A stretch of DNA of 30,700 bases from an uncultured Lachnospiraceae bacterium (GCA_937965795.1 CALCMD010000062.1:1-30700), one strand, 5' to 3'; counted from the first letter of the stretch, positions 16,264-23,046 are shown. Notes: generated by a model not told the origin, from the letters alone. Numbers and translations are program-made.

Positions 16264-17676
16264 ATGGCACAGAATAAGAAAAAGCCGATTAAGATTACAG
16301 AGACGATTCTGCGAGACGCACATCAGTCTCTGATTGCCACACGTATGACGACAGAGCAGATGCTGCCGATCATCGATAAAATGGATCAAGTAGGTTATCA
16401 TTCCGTAGAGTGCTGGGGCGGCGCTACATTTGATGCTTCCTTACGTTTCCTGAAGGAAGATCCGTGGGAGAGACTTCGTAAATTCCGCGATGGGTTTAAA
16501 AATACAAAGCTCCAGATGCTGTTCCGCGGACAGAATATTTTAGGCTATCGTCCATATGCAGACGACGTGGTAGAGTACTTTGTACAGAAGTCTATCGCCA
16601 ATGGTATTGATATTATCCGTATCTTTGACTGCATGAACGATATGAGAAACCTGAAAACGGCAGTAAAGGCTGCAAATAAGGAAAAAGGACATGCACAGGT
16701 AGCGCTTTCCTATACTCTGGGCGACGCTTATACGATGGATTACTGGGTAGACATCGCGAAGAAGATTGAGGATATGGGTGCGAACTCCATCTGCTTTAAA
16801 GATATGGCAGGACTTCTTCTTCCGTATACGGCTACCGAGCTGATTTCTGCGATTAAGGGCGCCGTTAAGATTCCGGTACAGCTTCATACGCACTATACTT
16901 CCGGCGTGGCTTCTATGACTTATCTGAAAGCCGTTGAGGCCGGTGTTGACGTTATTGATACGGCTATGTCACCTTTCGCACTGGGTACTTCCCAGCCGGC
17001 TACGGAGGTTATGGTTGAGACGTTTAAAGGAACGCCGTATGATTCCGGGCTTGACCAGAATCTGCTGGCAGAGATCGCAGATTATTTCCGTCCGATTCGT
17101 GACGAGGCGCTGGAGAGCGGCCTTCTGAATCCGAAGAATCTGGGCGTAAACATCAAGACTCTTCTGTATCAGGTACCGGGCGGTATGCTTTCGAACCTGA
17201 CTTCTCAGCTCAAGGAGCAGGGAGCAGAGGATAAATATTATGAAGTATTGGAGGAAGTTCCGAGAGTGCGCAAAGATCTCGGCGAGTGTCCTCTGGTAAC
17301 GCCATCCTCCCAGATCGTGGGTACACAGGCGGTATTCAACGTGGTTATGGGCGAGCGTTATAAGATGGTAACGAAGGAGACAAAGGATGTCCTGAGCGGA
17401 AAATACGGCGCTACCATTAAGCCGTTTAATCCGGAGGTTCAGAAGAAGTGCATTGGCGACACGAAGCCGATTACCTGCCGTCCGGCAGACCTTCTCAAAC
17501 CGGAATTAAAGACCATCGAGGCAGAGATGTCCCAGTGGAAAGAGCAGGACGAGGATGTACTTTCCTATGCGCTCTTCCCGCAGGTAGCGACAGAGTTCTT
17601 CAAGTATCGTGAAGCACAGAAAACAAAGGTAGACCCTGCGGCGGCAGATACGAAGAACGGAGCTTATCCGGTATAA
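16264..17676 (+). CDS. oadA: Oxaloacetate decarboxylase alpha / transcarboxylase 5S-like carboxyltransferase
   Basis: A 470-residue TIM-barrel carboxyltransferase that exchanges CO2 between oxaloacetate/pyruvate and biotin. Metal and catalytic residues are visible: TILRDAHQS with Asp18, LFRGQN at 87-91, the carbamylated-lysine motif CFKDMAG with Lys179, and LHTH with His208 and His210. The PYC_OADA conserved domain follows up to about 440. The attached biotinyl domain of classical OadA (about 590 residues) is absent; the tail ends after KTKVDPAAADTK, as in the 5S subunit of Propionibacterium transcarboxylase or PycB without its carrier. The carrier is the separate gene at 14714. An AGAGGAGG ribosome site precedes the ATG. 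Last gene of the operon. Confidence 0.93.
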   Translation: MAQNKKKPIKITETILRDAHQSLIATRMTTEQMLPIIDKMDQVGYHSVECWGGATFDASLRFLKEDPWERLRKFRDGFKNTKLQMLFRGQNILGYRPYADDVVEYFVQKSIANGIDIIRIFDCMNDMRNLKTAVKAANKEKGHAQVALSYTLGDAYTMDYWVDIAKKIEDMGANSICFKDMAGLLLPYTATELISAIKGAVKIPVQLHTHYTSGVASMTYLKAVEAGVDVIDTAMSPFALGTSQPATEVMVETFKGTPYDSGLDQNLLAEIADYFRPIRDEALESGLLNPKNLGVNIKTLLYQVPGGMLSNLTSQLKEQGAEDKYYEVLEEVPRVRKDLGECPLVTPSSQIVGTQAVFNVVMGERYKMVTKETKDVLSGKYGATIKPFNPEVQKKCIGDTKPITCRPADLLKPELKTIEAEMSQWKEQDEDVLSYALFPQVATEFFKYREAQKTKVDPAAADTKNGAYPV

Positions 17677-17703
17677 GAAAACAGAAGAATCAAATAGAAA
17701 AAG

Positions 17704-17739
17704 ATGCAGACAGTCGGAAATAGATTGTCTGCATTTTTT
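17704..17739 (+). terminator. Intrinsic terminator of the sodium-pump operon
   Basis: ATGCAGACAGTC (17704-17715) pairs with GATTGTCTGCAT (17723-17734) with one G-T pair and a 7-base loop, followed by TTTTT. Confidence 0.95.
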
Positions 17740-17829
17740 CTGTCGCCGGAAATTTGTTCAATTACTAAACCTATATAATGTATTTTACAAAGTGTTTTTA
17801 TGGATATGAAATAGATTACAATTATATAG

Positions 17830-17858
17830 TTGACATTTTACAGAATATTGCGTAAAAT
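17830..17858 (+). promoter_or_regulatory. Promoter with palindromic operator-like spacer (copy 1)
   Basis: TTGACA (17830-17835), 17-base spacer, TAAAAT (17853-17858). ATTTTAC (17835-17841) and GTAAAAT (17852-17858) form a perfect inverted repeat with 10 bases between, spanning the promoter core. A related sequence with the same spacing occurs at 18932-18960. The surrounding gap 17740-18037 is AT-rich and holds nothing else I can support. Confidence 0.65.
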
Positions 17859-18037
17859 AGAGGAAAAACAGCAGAATTAAATTATAAAACATATCTATTT
17901 CTATAATGAATATAGAAAATAGTTTTCTGTTTTTACAGGCAAATTGCAACATTTTGGAAATCGTAAGACACTATATTTATAAATCTATATTTTTTAGCAA
18001 AGGGGAGGAAAGACGAGTGGAAGGAGGGCGAAAAGTT

Positions 18038-18553
18038 ATGGGGAAAATAAAATTTCAAAAAATGTATTTGGCGGCAGCACTGATTAGCACAATTTTTCTG
18101 TTGTGTTCCTGTGAAAGCCGTTCTGTGGAAACTGGAAAAACATGTGATTTTATTGAGGTAGAGAAGTTTGAAACAGGTTTTATTACAAAATCCTGTATTG
18201 TTCTGCAATCTGAAGATGATGTTTCATCGCTTAGGAAAAAGATGAAAGAAGAATATTGCTCAGAGGAAGTGTTTGCGGCGGATTTTGAAGAAGAAGCTTT
18301 GCTTTTCCTTACGATCTGCCGGGGAATTGATGAAAAGAGCACCATAGAATCTGTGAAGCTGGTGAAAGATGAGCAGGGGAGGATGAAAGGACAGATTCAG
18401 GTAAAACTGACAGCGCTTCAGGAGGTTATGGAAGGAGCGGCATGTTATGAAAACGCAATCCTTCGCTTACCCAAAGAAGATGCGGAGGCAGCAGAGTCTT
18501 TTGAAATCGTATATGTTTTGGAACCCTGGGAGAAATCGCATCCTGCATCGTAA
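18038..18553 (+). CDS. Lipoprotein of unknown function
   Basis: A 171-residue protein starting at ATG 18038 behind GGAGGGCGAAAAGTT. Residues 1-26 form a lipoprotein signal with lipobox LCSC. The mature part begins with a short charged linker and contains alternating strands (FETGFITKSCIVLQSEDDVSSL, EALLFLTICRG, GQIQVKLTA), weakly recalling small secreted PrcB-like domains; I do not claim that family. An open frame extends upstream to 17906 but has no ribosome site and would bury the signal. Its last 56 codons recur almost unchanged at 20791-20959, where the front of the gene is missing. It has its own promoter and terminator. Confidence 0.75.
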   Translation: MGKIKFQKMYLAAALISTIFLLCSCESRSVETGKTCDFIEVEKFETGFITKSCIVLQSEDDVSSLRKKMKEEYCSEEVFAADFEEEALLFLTICRGIDEKSTIESVKLVKDEQGRMKGQIQVKLTALQEVMEGAACYENAILRLPKEDAEAAESFEIVYVLEPWEKSHPAS

Positions 18554-18555
18554 AA

Positions 18556-18609
18556 AAAGAATCCTTCTTATGCAGAGAGTAGTGATTGGCATAAGAGGGA
18601 TTCTTTGCT
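18556..18609 (+). terminator. Intrinsic terminator of the lipoprotein gene
   Basis: AAAGAATCCTTCTTATGC (18556-18573) pairs with GCATAAGAGGGATTCTTT (18589-18606) with one wobble pair and a 15-base loop. A diverged copy follows the duplicated gene tail at 20992-21039. Confidence 0.9.
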
Positions 18610-18633
18610 ATGCTTTTCTGCCCTAATGCTCCG

Positions 18634-18912
18634 GAAACCTATAAATAAATTTATTTGTGGTGTTACATATTTGTTCCGATGATACACCAGTTGGCTCTAC
18701 ATAATGATTTCGTTGCATCCCGTATCTAAGATAGTGAGCTGTCCGTCTTTTAGATAATCATGTACGACATATTCCGGCAGAAACGATATTCCTTTATTTT
18801 TTAACAAAAACCGGGTTATCACATCTGTATTTCCCACTTCGAAAAAGGTACAGTTTTTATATTTACTATACTGAAGTAGTGTATTATGTAAAAATGATTT
18901 TATAAATGCGAA
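18634..18912 (-). pseudogene. LysR-family regulator, C-terminal remnant with in-frame stop
   Basis: Reading the minus strand from about 18912 down to 18634 gives a stretch typical of the end of a LysR effector-binding domain: FFEVGNTDVITRFLL, then NKGISFLPEYVV, LKDGQLTIL, then SQLVYHRNKYVTPQINLFI. The frame is interrupted by TAG at 18697-18699, where the family normally has Trp (EMWSQLLYH-like); a single G-to-A change of TGG would explain it. The DNA-binding HTH and the first half of the effector domain are absent. This is therefore a dead fragment. The intact gene may once have regulated a neighbour here. Confidence 0.75.
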
Positions 18913-18931
18913 ATAAATTACTCCAATATAG

Positions 18932-18960
18932 TTGGTATTTTGCGGAATATTGTGTAAAAT
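18932..18960 (+). promoter_or_regulatory. Promoter with palindromic operator-like spacer (copy 2)
   Basis: TTGGTA (18932-18937), 17-base spacer, TAAAAT (18955-18960). ATTTTGC (18937-18943) and GTAAAAT (18954-18960) repeat the palindrome layout of copy 1 with the same 10-base centre (GGAATATTGT against AGAATATTGC). About 100 bases around both promoters align. Confidence 0.55.
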
Positions 18961-19052
18961 GTAAGAAAATAGTAACTTTGTAGTATGTTATATATTTTTT
19001 CTATAAGGAATAGATATTGAGGTCAAAAGAGAGAACGGGGGCGTTGGTATTG

Positions 19053-19835
19053 ATGTGGAGAAATAATAAGAAGCAGCTTTTTTGTTTGATTGCATGCGTT
19101 TGTTTTTTGGGAGTTATTGTGTTTATAGTAAGCCATAGAGCTGCATCCTATCCTGAAATAGATGCGCGTATTCAAAAAATGTTGGGTTATATGAAAATAG
19201 AGAATTGTAAAATAGAAAAATTAGCAGAATATGATAGCTTACAGATAGAATTGCCTGAGGTTACAGTTTCAGAAGAGGAAATACAGGAAAATATTGATGA
19301 ATTGCTGGATATTTATGGTGAGGAAAGTGTGTCAGAAGATTTTGTTAAAAAAGAGCTGGAGATGAATTCTGTTCAAGAATATTATGAAAGCGTAAGAAAA
19401 GAACTCGCCGCATTTAAAAGAAACCAGGAATTAGTTTCGGCAAGAAATAAAGTTATGGATGATCTTATAAAAGGGAGTAAGTTTGCGCTAGATAAAGAAA
19501 GTGTAGCAGAATACTCTGTAGAAGTGGTGGATTCGTATGAAACGGAGGCATATCTTTATGATATGGAACTGGGAAAATATATTGAAAAGGAACTGCAAAT
19601 GACAGAAGAGGAGTTCTTTGAGAAATGTTATCAGGAAGGAGAGGAGCTGATAAAGAATTATTTAATTGTGGGGGCTATTGCAAAGAAGGAAAATCTGGAG
19701 GTTACAGAAGAAGATATTGAAGAGCTTAGCGGAGTTTTTGAAAAGGATTTTGATGAGTATTCCGAGGAAGAAAAAACGTATATTCAATATCAGATTCTGG
19801 AAAACAAGGTATATAAGATGTTCATTAAGGAATAA
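19053..19835 (+). CDS. Membrane-anchored protein resembling trigger factor without its FKBP domain
   Basis: A protein of about 260 residues. A short basic N-terminus (WRNNKKQ) and one membrane helix (residues about 8-27) put the rest outside the membrane. The outside part begins with a strand followed by LPEVTVSEEEIQENIDELL, the pattern that precedes the FKBP domain in trigger factor. It then jumps directly to SEDFVKKELEMNSVQEYYESVRKEL and a long helical region ending with KNYLIVGAIAKKENLEVTEEDIEEL, like the trigger-factor C-terminal chaperone domain. The prolyl isomerase domain is missing. By analogy it may be an extracytoplasmic holdase, but this is inference. The start is uncertain: ATG 19053, or TTG 19044 which sits closer to the GGGGG motif. 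Confidence 0.65.
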   Translation: MWRNNKKQLFCLIACVCFLGVIVFIVSHRAASYPEIDARIQKMLGYMKIENCKIEKLAEYDSLQIELPEVTVSEEEIQENIDELLDIYGEESVSEDFVKKELEMNSVQEYYESVRKELAAFKRNQELVSARNKVMDDLIKGSKFALDKESVAEYSVEVVDSYETEAYLYDMELGKYIEKELQMTEEEFFEKCYQEGEELIKNYLIVGAIAKKENLEVTEEDIEELSGVFEKDFDEYSEEEKTYIQYQILENKVYKMFIKE

Positions 19836-19918
19836 AACGAGAAAGGGGGAGAAATCTATCATACGGTTTTCATGTTACTAAAAGGGTTTACGAAAAAATA
19901 TGCAGGAGGATGAACAAT

Positions 19919-20017
19919 ATGAAAAGAAAAAGGATGACAAGCATTATTATTAGCTGTACTTTATTGATTAATACTGTGAGCATATGTACCTATGCTCAGG
20001 ATAGGGAGGTTCGCTGA
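19919..20017 (+). pseudogene. Orphan signal peptide, probable remnant of a secreted protein gene
   Basis: ATG 19919 follows an excellent ribosome site (GCAGGAGGATGAACAAT) and encodes only 32 residues: a basic start (KRKRM), a hydrophobic core (SIIISCTLLINTVS) and a cleavage site (YAQ|D), then a stop at 20015. This is a complete export signal attached to almost nothing. Most likely it is the truncated front of a secreted protein gene whose body was lost. An intact small secreted peptide is possible, though the mature part would be only about five residues. Confidence 0.5.
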
Positions 20018-20094
20018 GTTATAAAAAACTTAAATAAGGCGTCGGAAAGAAACGGTAGGAATAGTAAGTCTGCCGTTTTCAGGAGGAAAAGACT

Positions 20095-20787
20095 ATGAAA
20101 AAGATGAAATGTGCTATAGGCGCAGGTGTTTTTCTGGTAATTGCAGGGATGTTGTTTTTGTATCAGAGGGAAGAGGATACCGGCGGAGAGCGGCTTCAGG
20201 AAGTATACCGTGCGCAAAGCAGTGAAAAGCAGGAAACGGAAAATACGGGAGATACGGAACTGGAAACCGCCGACAATAGCGGAGCTTTGCTTGGAATATA
20301 CAATAAGATTGAAAACAGGATGACGGTAGAATCCTTTGGGGAAGTGGCGAAGCGAACCGGCGATGAAGATGCAGATACTATTTATGAGGAATGGTATGGC
20401 GGAGCATATATCGAAGGAGGCAAGCTGATTGTCTGCGTGACGGATGAATCTAAAATCTCTGATTTTGGCGAGGATATCGTGCAGGATGCTTCTGTGGAGT
20501 TTCAAAAGGTGAAATATTCGATCAATGAATTGAATGAATTTCAGGACGATATGGAAGATAAGTACAAAAAATATTATGCGGAGTATCAGGGAACCGATAC
20601 AGTGGAATTTGAAGTCGTATCTTCGATTACGGGAATAGGACGTCAAGAAAATGGAAACAAAATCGTGGTTGATCTTGCCCAGGTGACGCCGGAAAAGGAG
20701 GAGGTTTTCAGAAGGCTGTTCGGAGATGATGAGTATATCGAACTGAATAATGTAAGTCCAATTGATAGAAATTATGATTTTTGGTAA
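20095..20787 (+). CDS. Membrane-anchored extracytoplasmic protein, function unknown
   Basis: A 230-residue protein with an N-terminal basic stretch and one hydrophobic helix (residues about 7-23), acting as an uncleaved anchor or signal. An acidic, low-complexity linker (about 25-65) leads to a folded region containing EEWYGGAYIEGGKLIVCVTD and VKYSINELNEFQDDMEDKY. That pattern recalls the pro-domain seen in alpha-lytic-protease-type precursors and in many secreted clostridial proteins, but no protease domain follows here. It begins behind CAGGAGGAAAAGACT. Directly after its stop lies the duplicated lipoprotein tail, so the original 3' neighbourhood has been rearranged; the gene itself appears complete. 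Confidence 0.65.
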   Translation: MKKMKCAIGAGVFLVIAGMLFLYQREEDTGGERLQEVYRAQSSEKQETENTGDTELETADNSGALLGIYNKIENRMTVESFGEVAKRTGDEDADTIYEEWYGGAYIEGGKLIVCVTDESKISDFGEDIVQDASVEFQKVKYSINELNEFQDDMEDKYKKYYAEYQGTDTVEFEVVSSITGIGRQENGNKIVVDLAQVTPEKEEVFRRLFGDDEYIELNNVSPIDRNYDFW

Positions 20788-20790
20788 GCG

Positions 20791-20959
20791 GAAAGCACAG
20801 ATTCAGGTAAAACTGACAGCGCTTCAGGAGGCTATGGAAGGGGCGGCGTGTTATGAAAATGCAATCCTTCGTTTGCCCAAAGAAGATGTAGACGCAGCAG
20901 AGTCTTTTGAAATCGTATATGTTTCTGAATCCTGGAAGAAATCGTATCCTGCACGATAA
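20791..20959 (+). pseudogene. Truncated duplicate of the lipoprotein gene tail
   Basis: These 169 bases align without gaps to 18385-18553, the last 56 codons of the lipoprotein gene, ending in a stop at the same place. By hand count about 18 bases differ (roughly 89% identity), many at third codon positions, which suggests that it was once a working paralogue. The front of the gene and its start are missing; only a TTG inside the preceding gene could initiate. The breakpoint lies four bases after the upstream stop codon. Confidence 0.85.
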
Positions 20960-20991
20960 AAGCATTTTGTGAGCGAAAGAAATGATTTAAG

Positions 20992-21039
20992 AAATCCCTC
21001 TTATGCTGAGAGCAGTGATCGGCATAAGAGGGATTTTTT
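20992..21039 (+). terminator. Intrinsic terminator, diverged copy
   Basis: AAATCCCTCTTATGC (20992-21006) pairs perfectly with GCATAAGAGGGATTT (21022-21036), with a 15-base loop and a T run. It is a relative of the terminator at 18556-18609 and would end transcription of the 20095 gene. Confidence 0.92.
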
Positions 21040-21046
21040 TCGGTGT

Positions 21047-21211
21047 TTTGCTTATTGAATTCTTACGGATTTTTTTGGGGACCATCGGCTGTAGACGGTT
21101 TGATTGCCTGCTCTTTTATAAGCACGAACCCGGACAATGCACTTTTTGTGCGGTTTTAACCTTTTGATGGTCTTATAATGCCCTTTGGTCTTTATGGTTC
21201 GTGTTCTGCCG
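21047..21211. repeat. 165-bp direct repeat, left copy
   Basis: Matches 22882-23046 with a constant offset of 1835 bases, no gaps and about six mismatches by hand count (about 96%). The two copies flank the HTH-RhuM pair in the same orientation. On the minus strand the repeat encodes the end of an Fn3-like domain. Confidence 0.9.
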
Positions 21212-21216
21212 CATAT
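21052..21216 (-). pseudogene. 3' fragment of an Fn3-tailed surface-protein gene
   Basis: On the minus strand this encodes the last about 53 residues of an Fn3-like C-terminal domain: RTRTIKTKGHYKTIKRLKP, then KKCIVRVRAYKRAGNQTVYS and SPKKSVRIQ before the stop. Upstream of 21211 the sequence no longer matches the family, so the gene is cut off there. It is nearly identical to the end of the longer remnant at 22887-23270. Confidence 0.8.
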
Positions 21217-21314
21217 TGGGTTAATAACGCCTTTTGAGATGAGATTTGGCAAGGGGATATATCTTACATATTTTAAGAAATTGCAATTTATTTATGAGCT
21301 TTTAGAGCGATTTA

Positions 21315-21343
21315 TTGAAATCTGCAAGTGTTTGTCTTATAAT
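21315..21343 (+). promoter_or_regulatory. Near-consensus promoter of the HTH-RhuM pair
   Basis: TTGAAA (21315-21320), 17-base spacer, TATAAT (21338-21343). A second possible promoter, TTGTCT (21332-21337) and TATATT (21355-21360), also with a 17-base spacer, overlaps it. Confidence 0.7.
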
Positions 21344-21389
21344 CATATATATGTTATATTGTAACTTGATAATGCTCGTGAGTGATTGC

Positions 21390-21638
21390 ATGAAAATCAG
21401 TTATAAAAAGCTCTGGGTGCTCCTAATCGAAAAAGATATTACGAAGCCACGGTTGCGCAGGGACTTACGCCTTGCTACAGGAACCATGAGCAAACTTAAT
21501 AAAGGAGAAGATGTCGCACTCTCTGTTCTCCTGCGTATCTGCGATTATCTTGATTGTGATATTGGTGACATTTGCGAAGCAGTCCGTGTAAAGAAAAAAA
21601 TAAGTCCGTTTTATAGGACGGTAAGTTTAGTGCAATGA
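21390..21638 (+). CDS. Small XRE-family helix-turn-helix regulator
   Basis: An 82-residue protein from ATG 21390. It is almost entirely a Cro/CI-type HTH: ISYKKLWVLLIEKDITKPRLR (helices 1-2), GTMSKLNKGEDVALSVLLRICDYLDCDIGDI (recognition and dimer region), similar to the small HTH proteins of mobile elements. The ribosome site is weak (GTGAG). The open frame extends upstream to 21315 but this would begin inside the promoter. It lies 20 bases before the RhuM gene and probably controls the pair, as is usual for small regulators in two-gene modules; this is inference. Confidence 0.8.
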   Translation: MKISYKKLWVLLIEKDITKPRLRRDLRLATGTMSKLNKGEDVALSVLLRICDYLDCDIGDICEAVRVKKKISPFYRTVSLVQ

Positions 21639-21658
21639 TACTGGCAGGATGGTGAGAT

Positions 21659-22681
21659 ATGATGGCTGAAAGAAAGGTAAAAGCATCGAACAATGATAAG
21701 CTGCGAATCCGTAACAGCACCGTTGATTTTCTCGTATTTACAAAAGATGCACACGAAGACGGCATTGAAGTCCGTGTGCAGGATCACGATGTATGGCTGA
21801 CACAGAAGGCGATAGGACAGCTTTTTGATGTGGATAGAAGCGTTGTTACAAAGCATTTGAAAAATATCTATGAAAGCGGCGAATTATCCGAAAATGTAAC
21901 TTGTGCAAATTTTGCACAAGTTGCGGACAACGGAAAAACCTATCAGTATAAGTTCTATTCTCTGGCTGCCATTATTGCTGTGGGCTATCGCATCAGCTCC
22001 GGCAGAGCAACACAATTCCGGCAATGGGCAACAAAGGTATTGGATACATTCACAAAGCAGGGATATGTCCTTGATAAAAGCAGACTGATCAACGGGCAGA
22101 TTTTTGATGAGGACTATTTTGATCACCTGATTTCCGAGATTCAGGAAATCCGAGCCAGTGAACGCCGTTTTTATCAGAAGATCACGGACATATATGCCAC
22201 TGCCGTTGACTATTCCTTTGACAGCCAGATCACAAAGGATTTTTTTGCAACGGTACAAAATAAGATGCACTATGCCGTTCACGGCAATACTGCCGCAGAG
22301 GTTATTGTAGCAAGAGCAGACCACACAAAAGATCACATGGGGCTGACCTCGTGGCGCAATGCTCCCGATGGCAAAATCGTAAAAGCGGATGTATCTATTA
22401 ACGAAATACAGGAATTGAACGAGATCGTCACTATGTATCTGGACTACGCCACAAGACAGGCCAGACGGCATATCCCTATGACAATGGCAGACTGGGCATC
22501 CAAGCTGGATGCTTTTTTGCAATTCAACGATGCAGAGATTTTACAGGACAAAGGCAAGGTAACTGCCGCAATCGCAAAGGTATTTGCAGAGAGCGAGTTT
22601 GAGCAGTATCGCATTATTCAAGACCGCCTGTATCAAAGTGACTTTGACCGTTTGATTGCCAGTGCAGAAGAAAGCGAATAA
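21659..22681 (+). CDS. RhuM-family protein
   Basis: A 340-residue protein matching the RhuM family (named from Salmonella pathogenicity island 3), close to the typical length. The N-terminal part has a winged-HTH-like region: VWLTQKAIGQLFDVDRSVVTKHLKNIYESGEL. Then come the family motifs YSLAAIIAVGYRISSGRATQFRQWA (about residues 99-123) and YVLDKSRL. The C-terminal half contains GLTSWRN, VSINEIQELN, and PMTMADWASKLDAFLQFN. The biochemical function of the family is not established; the genes are common in genomic islands and near restriction or phage genes. Two adjacent ATGs (21659, 21662) are possible starts. It is coexpressed with the HTH gene and enclosed by 165-bp repeats. Confidence 0.9.
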   Translation: MMAERKVKASNNDKLRIRNSTVDFLVFTKDAHEDGIEVRVQDHDVWLTQKAIGQLFDVDRSVVTKHLKNIYESGELSENVTCANFAQVADNGKTYQYKFYSLAAIIAVGYRISSGRATQFRQWATKVLDTFTKQGYVLDKSRLINGQIFDEDYFDHLISEIQEIRASERRFYQKITDIYATAVDYSFDSQITKDFFATVQNKMHYAVHGNTAAEVIVARADHTKDHMGLTSWRNAPDGKIVKADVSINEIQELNEIVTMYLDYATRQARRHIPMTMADWASKLDAFLQFNDAEILQDKGKVTAAIAKVFAESEFEQYRIIQDRLYQSDFDRLIASAEESE

Positions 22682-22692
22682 CTAAGGGCAGA

Positions 22693-22740
22693 AAAAGCCC
22701 ACTATCTGAGCAGTCAATACTGCGTGGATAGTGGGCTTTT
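22693..22740 (+). terminator. Intrinsic terminator after RhuM (likely bidirectional)
   Basis: AAAAGCCCACTATC (22693-22706) pairs perfectly with GATAGTGGGCTTTT (22727-22740). A- and T-runs on the two sides suit termination in both directions. The inner loop also contains GCAGTC-AATA-CTGC. Confidence 0.92.
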
Positions 22741-22881
22741 CAGTATTTCAAGTCTCTGAAAATTCAGTATTGGAGAATACCATACAGGGAGGGATAACAT
22801 ATCACACTTTTGATATAATCGGGCACATCCGGTGAGACTTTCAGTTTTTTTCACCTATTTCTGGATGCAAACGAATCTCTG

Positions 22882-23046
22882 TTTGCTTATTGAATTCTTA
22901 CAGATTTTTTTGGGGACCATCTGCTGTAGACGGTTTGATTGCCTGCTCTTTTATAAGCACGAACGCGGACAACGCACTTTTTTTGCGGTTTTAATCTTTT
23001 GATGGTCTTATAATGCCCTTTGGTCTTTATGGTTCGTGTTCTGCCG
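22882..23046. repeat. 165-bp direct repeat, right copy
   Basis: Right partner of 21047-21211 (offset 1835, ungapped, about 96% identical). Here the repeat continues without a break into a longer coding remnant, so this copy probably represents the original location. Confidence 0.9.

Noticed and set aside
15632..16270. 212-residue open frame on the minus strand
   Set aside because: It is antisense to the well-supported OadB gene, with no domain pattern or ribosome site.
17754..17779. Promoter TTGTTC/TATAAT in the gap before the lipoprotein gene
   Set aside because: The spacer is only 14 bases, and a better TTGACA-17-TAAAAT promoter lies closer to the gene.
17906..18037. N-terminal extension of the lipoprotein gene
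   Set aside because: The frame is open, but there is no ribosome site at 17906 and the extension would hide the lipoprotein signal; ATG 18038 has GGAGGG upstream.
20762..20959. Separate 65-residue gene
   Set aside because: It begins with TTG inside the previous gene and its body is the copied tail of the lipoprotein gene, so it is listed as a pseudogene fragment.
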